From Bisporella sp. PMI_857 (Eukaryota > Ascomycota > Leotiomycetes > Helotiales > Helotiaceae), in NCBI GenBank assembly GCA_021307315.1, contig JAJSPD010000160.1:1-43258 (forward strand): DNA of 43,258 bases, written 5' to 3'. The notes under the pieces were generated by a model. It saw only the letters and a list, made by a program, of their open reading frames with translations, was not told the origin of the DNA and made no database searches. How positions within the stretch are numbered: position 1 is the stretch's first letter; each line of letters starts with the position of its first letter. A program made the translations under genes and the position numbers. Below are positions 41,679-43,258 of this stretch, in pieces.

Positions 41679-42273
41679 GTAGCTTTTTTCGAAAACGTTA
41701 ATACAGTCGAAAAACGTTTCACTCGCAACTTTATTAAACTATTTCGACGTTGTAAAGTTTATATCGAACTAATCACAAAAAAAAAAACTATAAAACAAGC
41801 TTTTTACAACTGTGTAAAAAAAAAAAATATTATAAATAAACTTTTAAAAAGATTTAAAAAGTCGAAAATCAGCTAAGCAGTAATAGCATTAAGTTAATTT
41901 ATATAAACTTTATTTCTGTTCGAGCCGATCGCAAAAAACTACCGACTTTTACTGTTTCTCAAGCCGAAAACCACAATTCTTTATTAACAGCTTTTTAGTA
42001 TTTCGTTTTTTCAAAACCAACCGGCACGCTTACTAAAAGCAGCGCAAAGTCAGTTACAAATAACTACGTTGCAAACTATAGCAAAAAAATCGCAAACTTA
42101 ACAAAAATAATTACTAACGGCCAAAAATACAAAAAAACTAGCTTTGCTTTCGACTACTATATAACAATCTTTTACGACTTTTGCTATTGCGCAAAAGTTT
42201 TTTAGCAAGCTTATTTCAAAGTTTTTCTTTGTATTTTTAAAAAGACCGCTCTGAACTATTACTATACAGCTGT
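41679..42273. repeat. AT-rich decayed repeat, right half of the chromovirus target
   Basis: Continues the sequence interrupted at 35819. A plus frame through 41694-41876 is Lys- and Asn-rich (EKRFTRNFIKLFRRCKVYIE), as expected when GAA/GAC codons become AAA/AAC by G-to-A change. The original element is not identified. Confidence 0.5.
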
Positions 42274-42476
42274 TGTCACGGCACGTAAGATAGGAGCAAC
42301 GGCTCAAAGTAATACGGGTAAGAATCGAGAATAATAGAACTACAGAACTATGGAAGTAGAAAAGGAAGCCTATATACAGGAGTTCGGATCACGTGACGTG
42401 CTACGCGAGTGTCCCCACGGGTGCCTTACAGGCCGTCGGGCCTTATAGAAGCCGTAGGCGCGCCAGCGCCGTGACA
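42274..42476 (-). repeat. LTR of the mutated chromovirus copy
   Basis: 203 bases, 98 % identical to the intact element's LTRs, in opposite orientation. Much cleaner than the adjoining pol sequence. Confidence 0.93.
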
Positions 42477-43258
42477 TCACCCCCCCTTTCCGAAAAAGCT
42501 TGCTCTCAAGCTTTCTGATACTTCCGAATCGCCCTTTAGCTCATCGTAGTCGTCTTTGCTTTGTTCCTATTTTTTGATCCATTTCGGTAAGTTTGCCGGC
42601 AGTTTTCTAAGCGTAGAGTTGTATAAGTAAAAGTCTCTGAGCTTATGTAAACTATACTTGAAATTGGAAGCTGAATACTATTCGAAATCGATATTGTAAC
42701 TTACTTATTTTACTTTGTACTGTAGCCGTCGATTACGGACCCGAACAGCTAGAATTTCTTTTATTTTTTACTTTTGTTTTCCGTAATTTGTATAAGTAGT
42801 TCTAGAACAAGTAATTAGCTTAGTAACGAGTTTATTGCAGCTTTGCGAAACAACTATAATACAAACACGGAATATATTTTCAAATTGTCAAACAGTTGCA
42901 GCCGGTAAAAGTTCTTTTTTTAAGCTAGAATTTTGTAAAAGCTAGTGTTTTAAATGTCGAGCTTTTTACTAAACTTGTCGGTTTTTTAGTTTTTTGTCGA
43001 CATGTATACTTAGTCGTTTACACCGAAATTAATATTTCTGCAATACTTATTTACGGATGCTTTTATTCGTTTTTAAGTTTTGCGGAGCAAACTATAAGCA
43101 GTGTTTCAAATAAAGTGTATTTTTTTAGCGAAAGCAGTTGCTTTTTTTACGTTTAGCTTTTTTTTAGCTGTTAAAAACTTTTTCGGCCTGTTTTAATTAT
43201 AAAACGTAGTTGGCGTATAGCTGTTAAGCACTTCGAACAAAAACAGTATACTTAAGTT
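42274..43258 (-). mobile_element. Second, inverted, mutated chromovirus copy (3' part; runs off the window)
   Basis: The minus-strand LTR is 42274-42476 (203 bases, four differences from the intact LTR). Beyond it the C-terminal pol region is present in reverse (chromodomain, GPY/F part, end of integrase core), full of stops. Differences from the intact copy are almost all C-to-T or G-to-A. The segment aligned to 41104-41163 differs at 12 of 60 positions, all transitions. It retains the 237 bases missing from the intact element. No 5' LTR is in the window. Confidence 0.9.

Noticed and set aside
41640..41876. 78-aa frame starting in the 3' LTR
   Set aside because: It is the LTR end running into mutated AT-rich DNA; composition explained by G-to-A change.
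1..43258. CRISPR array, rRNA or bacterial-type operon signals
   Set aside because: None seen; the window is fungal nuclear DNA.

Overview
The window comes from a filamentous ascomycete (Pezizomycotina, most likely a Leotiomycete/Helotiales-type genome; the exact species cannot be fixed from sequence alone). The evidence is short GT-AG introns of 51-75 bases with CTAAC/CTRAY branch sites, HET-domain genes, a spliced cysteine-rich gene of a kind seen in Leotiomycetes, fungal C2H2 and kinase families, a Tf1/sushi-like chromovirus, and C-to-T/G-to-A decay resembling repeat-induced point mutation (RIP).

Layout. 1-16.6 kb is the gene-rich part. It holds the 3' end of a cysteine-rich zinc-binding gene, an amidohydrolase relic, a HExxH metalloprotease, a dead HET gene, a small double zinc-ribbon-like protein, and a long coiled-coil protein. 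It then holds a UBA-like/ankyrin/Clp-type AAA+ protein whose first intron is GC-AG and which the longest open frame misses, a BTB protein, and a 1300-residue GTPase with a stonustoxin-like (SNTX/MACPF-superfamily) N-terminal region.

17-31 kb is a gene graveyard. Coding traces of an unknown spliced gene, a membrane protein, an SRPK-like kinase, a W/Y-rich unknown, an AcuF/C2H2-family protein, a C2H2 zinc-finger protein and a DUF7580-type protein all carry in-frame stops and/or frameshifts, and many stops fit CGA-to-TGA, CAG-to-TAG, CAA-to-TAA or TGG-to-TAG/TGA. One intact HET gene (639 aa after splicing), one tRNA-Leu(CAA) with a long structured intron, and a 342-base TA-flanked MITE lie among them.

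32.2-33.9 kb has an intact monocarboxylate-type MFS transporter with a stopless 60-base intron. A second MITE follows at 34.3 kb.

35.8-41.7 kb is a young Ty3/gypsy chromovirus with two apparently identical 203-base LTRs and a TTACA target duplication. Gag and pol overlap at a textbook -1 frameshift site, and an 11-base LTR/PBS complementarity suggests self-priming. It sits inside an AT-rich, decayed sequence. At the right edge a second, inverted copy (42274 to the window end) is heavily C-to-T/G-to-A mutated in pol but nearly clean in its LTR. Comparing the copies shows that the young element has lost exactly 237 bases (79 codons) covering the GPY/F part of integrase, between short direct repeats.

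The gene relationships are mostly independent. The best candidates for something functionally joined are the neighbouring UBA-Clp, BTB and SNTX-GTPase genes (8.1-16.6 kb), whose domains are those of proteotoxic or intracellular-defence machinery; that link is inference only.
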